The translations under genes and the position numbers were made by a program. Below are positions 54,130 to 55,372 of a DNA stretch of 55,372 bases, one piece after another. The notes beneath the pieces are model-generated. The model was not told the DNA's origin, searched no databases, and was given only the letters and a program-made list of their open reading frames with translations. Every line of letters starts with the position of its first letter. Position 1 is the stretch's first letter. Source of the stretch: Cellulophaga fucicola. Lineage in GTDB: Bacteria; Bacteroidota; Bacteroidia; Flavobacteriales; Flavobacteriaceae. The DNA lies in assembly GCF_900119145.1 (NCBI RefSeq), contig NZ_FPIY01000009.1:1-55372 (forward strand), read 5' to 3'.

Positions 54130-54219
54130 AACAACCTATAGCAACTGTTGTTGTCTTTTTGGTATAAAAATTGTAATTTGTGAACTGTAACAACAGTTTA
54201 TCATAACTGTTCGTTTTTT
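54130..54219 (+). terminator. Tandem hairpins after rpoD built on AACTGTT motifs
   Basis: AACAGTT (54192-54198) pairs with AACTGTT (54205-54211) around six bases and is followed by CGTTTTTTG, a Rho-independent terminator. A weaker GTTGTT/AACAAC hairpin with a T-run precedes it. The motif AACTGT occurs three times in this stretch. Confidence 0.7.
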
Positions 54220-54231
54220 GATTGATGAATG

Positions 54232-54258
54232 AACTCCGGCTGATTACCGGAGTTTTTC
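54232..54258 (+). terminator. Second terminator downstream of rpoD
   Basis: AACTCCGG (54232-54239) pairs with CCGGAGTT (54247-54254) around seven bases, followed by a T-run. Confidence 0.8.
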
Positions 54259-54366
54259 ATTTTATATAGTTAAGCATCGTTAACTAACCAAAGTTACCCT
54301 TTTACTCACTGCCCATTTTTTCTTTACATAGGTTCCTTTAAGTTTACTTAAATTAAATCAAGACCT

Positions 54367-55080
54367 ATGAAAAAAGTAATTACCACAACAATGCTACTAG
54401 CACTATTACTATCTTCCTGTGACAAGAAGATTTTTAAAGAACAATTATATACTGAAACTACAGAACAAGAAAAAATAAATACTGACAGTAAAAAAATTGC
54501 AGATCTACCAATTCAAATAGATTCAATAACTACTCAAATCTTAATACATCCAATTATTTTAGTTGATAAGGAACCTAAAAAATACCTAGATAGAAGCTCA
54601 TACAAGGCCAATAACAACACAATTGATTATGTGAATCATTATAATGATATAATCACAGGAAACATTGTGAATCTAAATTTTGAAGGAATAGATTCAAATA
54701 AGTTTGTTACATTATCAACTCAAGATATAAAAATTAACAGCATTACCTTTTTAAGAGATATATACAACAACACAACAAAGGAACTCCTTCTCTATTCTGT
54801 TTTAGACACAGATACAAATAATGATAAATTAATAGATGCTAAGGACAATTCAACCTTATATATAAGTCATATAAATGGTAGTAATTTTAAGCGTTTATCA
54901 TTAGTAAAAAACGATATTTTATACCGCCATAAATTTACATTAAATAATCAAAGGTTATATTTTAGTACACTACAAGACATCAACAAAGACAATACATTAG
55001 ACACAAAAGATAAACTTCACTATGGCTATATAGATTTAACTAGTACAAGTTTGGTTATACACGCGTATACCCCTCTATAA
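54367..55080 (+). CDS. Lipoprotein of unknown function with two calcium-loop motifs
   Basis: The 237-residue protein has a lipoprotein signal with C18 in LLSSCDKK. Two loops fit the dockerin/EF-hand pattern DxNxDxxxDxxD: D149-N151-D153-D157-D160 (DTNNDKLIDAKD) and D204-N206-D208-D212-D215 (DINKDNTLDTKD). Between them is a beta-rich stretch. I recognise no wider family. It stands alone between rpoD and the rRNA operon, with a palindromic terminator after it. Calcium-dependent binding at the outer membrane is inferred from the loops. Confidence 0.75.
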   Translation: MKKVITTTMLLALLLSSCDKKIFKEQLYTETTEQEKINTDSKKIADLPIQIDSITTQILIHPIILVDKEPKKYLDRSSYKANNNTIDYVNHYNDIITGNIVNLNFEGIDSNKFVTLSTQDIKINSITFLRDIYNNTTKELLLYSVLDTDTNNDKLIDAKDNSTLYISHINGSNFKRLSLVKNDILYRHKFTLNNQRLYFSTLQDINKDNTLDTKDKLHYGYIDLTSTSLVIHAYTPL

Positions 55081-55083
55081 ACT

Positions 55084-55116
55084 AAAAAAGGCCTAGAGTA
55101 TATCTAGGCCTTTTTT
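55084..55116 (+). terminator. Rho-independent terminator after the lipoprotein gene
   Basis: AAAAAAGGCCTAGA pairs with TCTAGGCCTTTTTT around five bases, forming a 14-base stem with A- and T-runs. Confidence 0.9.
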
Positions 55117-55172
55117 GATGCTATTTGTATAAACTATGACTTGTAATCTATACTATCCTTAAATTTAGGGTA

Positions 55173-55207
55173 TAAAAAAAGCCCTTATCGTTAGATAAGG
55201 GCTTTTG
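55173..55207 (-). terminator. Terminator of the rRNA operon
   Basis: AAAAGCCCTTATC (55177-55189) pairs with GATAAGGGCTTTT (55194-55206) around GTTA. On the minus strand it follows the 5S rRNA gene and ends in T. Confidence 0.9.
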
Positions 55208-55212
55208 AAAAA

Positions 55213-55320
55213 AGGCGACGGCCTACTCTCCCACCTAGTGGCAGTACCATCGGCGCAGATGAGCTTAACTTCCCTGTTCGGAATGGAAAGGGGTGAGCCT
55301 CATCGCCATGGCCACCTTAA
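55213..55320 (-). rRNA. rrf: 5S ribosomal RNA
   Basis: The reverse complement starts GGTGGCCATGGCGATGAGG, contains the conserved CCATTCCGAACAGGGAAGTT and GATGGTACTGCC, and ends TGGGAGAGTAGGCCGTCGCC, all typical of bacterial 5S rRNA of about 108 bases. The ends are set by the pairing of the first and last bases and may be off by a few. It is the last gene of a minus-strand rRNA operon whose 23S lies beyond the window; 55321-55372 is the spacer. Confidence 0.95.
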
Positions 55321-55372
55321 ATTGTTTGTTAATTGCTATACCTATTGTATAACACTCAACAGCTAGTTTTAA

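Noticed and set aside
55213-55372. A tRNA next to the 5S rRNA gene
   Set aside because: The 52 bases beyond 5S form no cloverleaf and look like the 23S-5S spacer.

Overview
The window is AT-rich bacterial chromosome from a member of the Bacteroidota, almost certainly a flavobacterium and probably marine. Four things support this: type IX secretion (T9SS) genes (a Plug protein, PorT and a type B sorting domain), TamL, a complete Na+-translocating NADH:quinone reductase (NQR) operon, and Bacteroidota-type promoter boxes (TAnnTTTG) upstream of many genes. The stretch ubiE-porT-RNA methyltransferase-tamL-fbaA-accD-rpsO-pnp is an ordinary flavobacterial housekeeping order as I remember it. I see no prophage, insertion sequence, CRISPR array or tRNA. 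The left edge cuts through a large repeat protein, and the right edge lies just upstream of a 5S rRNA gene at the end of an rRNA operon on the minus strand.

Layout. 1-5.1 kb: a surface or secretion module with a truncated fibre-like protein made of 125/132-residue repeats, a secreted fibre-like protein and a T9SS type B cargo protein. 5.1-7.5 kb: an acetyltransferase, an M15 peptidase, an M48 lipoprotein protease and a very small membrane protein. 7.5-8 kb: the first of three secreted ankyrin mini-proteins. 8.2-12.2 kb: gpmI, map, a DUF3667-type membrane protein and a methyltransferase. 12.2-20.9 kb, minus strand: nqrABCDEF, two more ankyrin mini-proteins, a small NQR-associated protein and apbE, whose product attaches FMN to NqrB and NqrC. 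21-31.6 kb: T9SS plug, apaG, pruA, rsmG (minus), a desaturase, an aminotransferase, an RluA-type pseudouridine synthase, a second DUF3667-type protein, a ChaN-like protein and an NTF2-like protein. 31.5-34.4 kb, minus: trkA-trkH for K+ uptake. 34.6-44.4 kb: the housekeeping block. 44.5-48.1 kb: a TPR-LytS-type sensor kinase, a LytTR regulator and a VWA lipoprotein. 48.4-51.2 kb: proC-proB-proA. 51.5-55.4 kb: a membrane glycosyltransferase, the primary sigma factor, a lipoprotein with two calcium-loop motifs, and 5S rRNA.

How the genes work together. The NQR operon, apbE and the 119-residue gene form a Na+-motive respiratory unit; ubiE makes menaquinone for it. trkA-trkH handle K+, and proBAC with pruA make and degrade proline, so ion and osmolyte handling recurs across the window. 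Envelope biogenesis also recurs: T9SS plug, PorT, TamL, the type B cargo, and the M15 and M48 peptidases.

No dramatic new defence or mobile system is evident. The observations most worth a second look are: two ankyrin mini-proteins sitting inside the nqr-apbE cluster with a third paralogue 6 kb away and shared leaders; a fibre gene whose repeat units differ by exactly one heptad; an RluA-family gene with no ATG, GTG or TTG at its conserved N-terminus; candidate leaderless genes (map, tamL); an AccD without its zinc cysteines; a structured pnp leader with an inverted repeat around its promoter box; and a lipoprotein with two dockerin-like calcium loops beside the rRNA operon.
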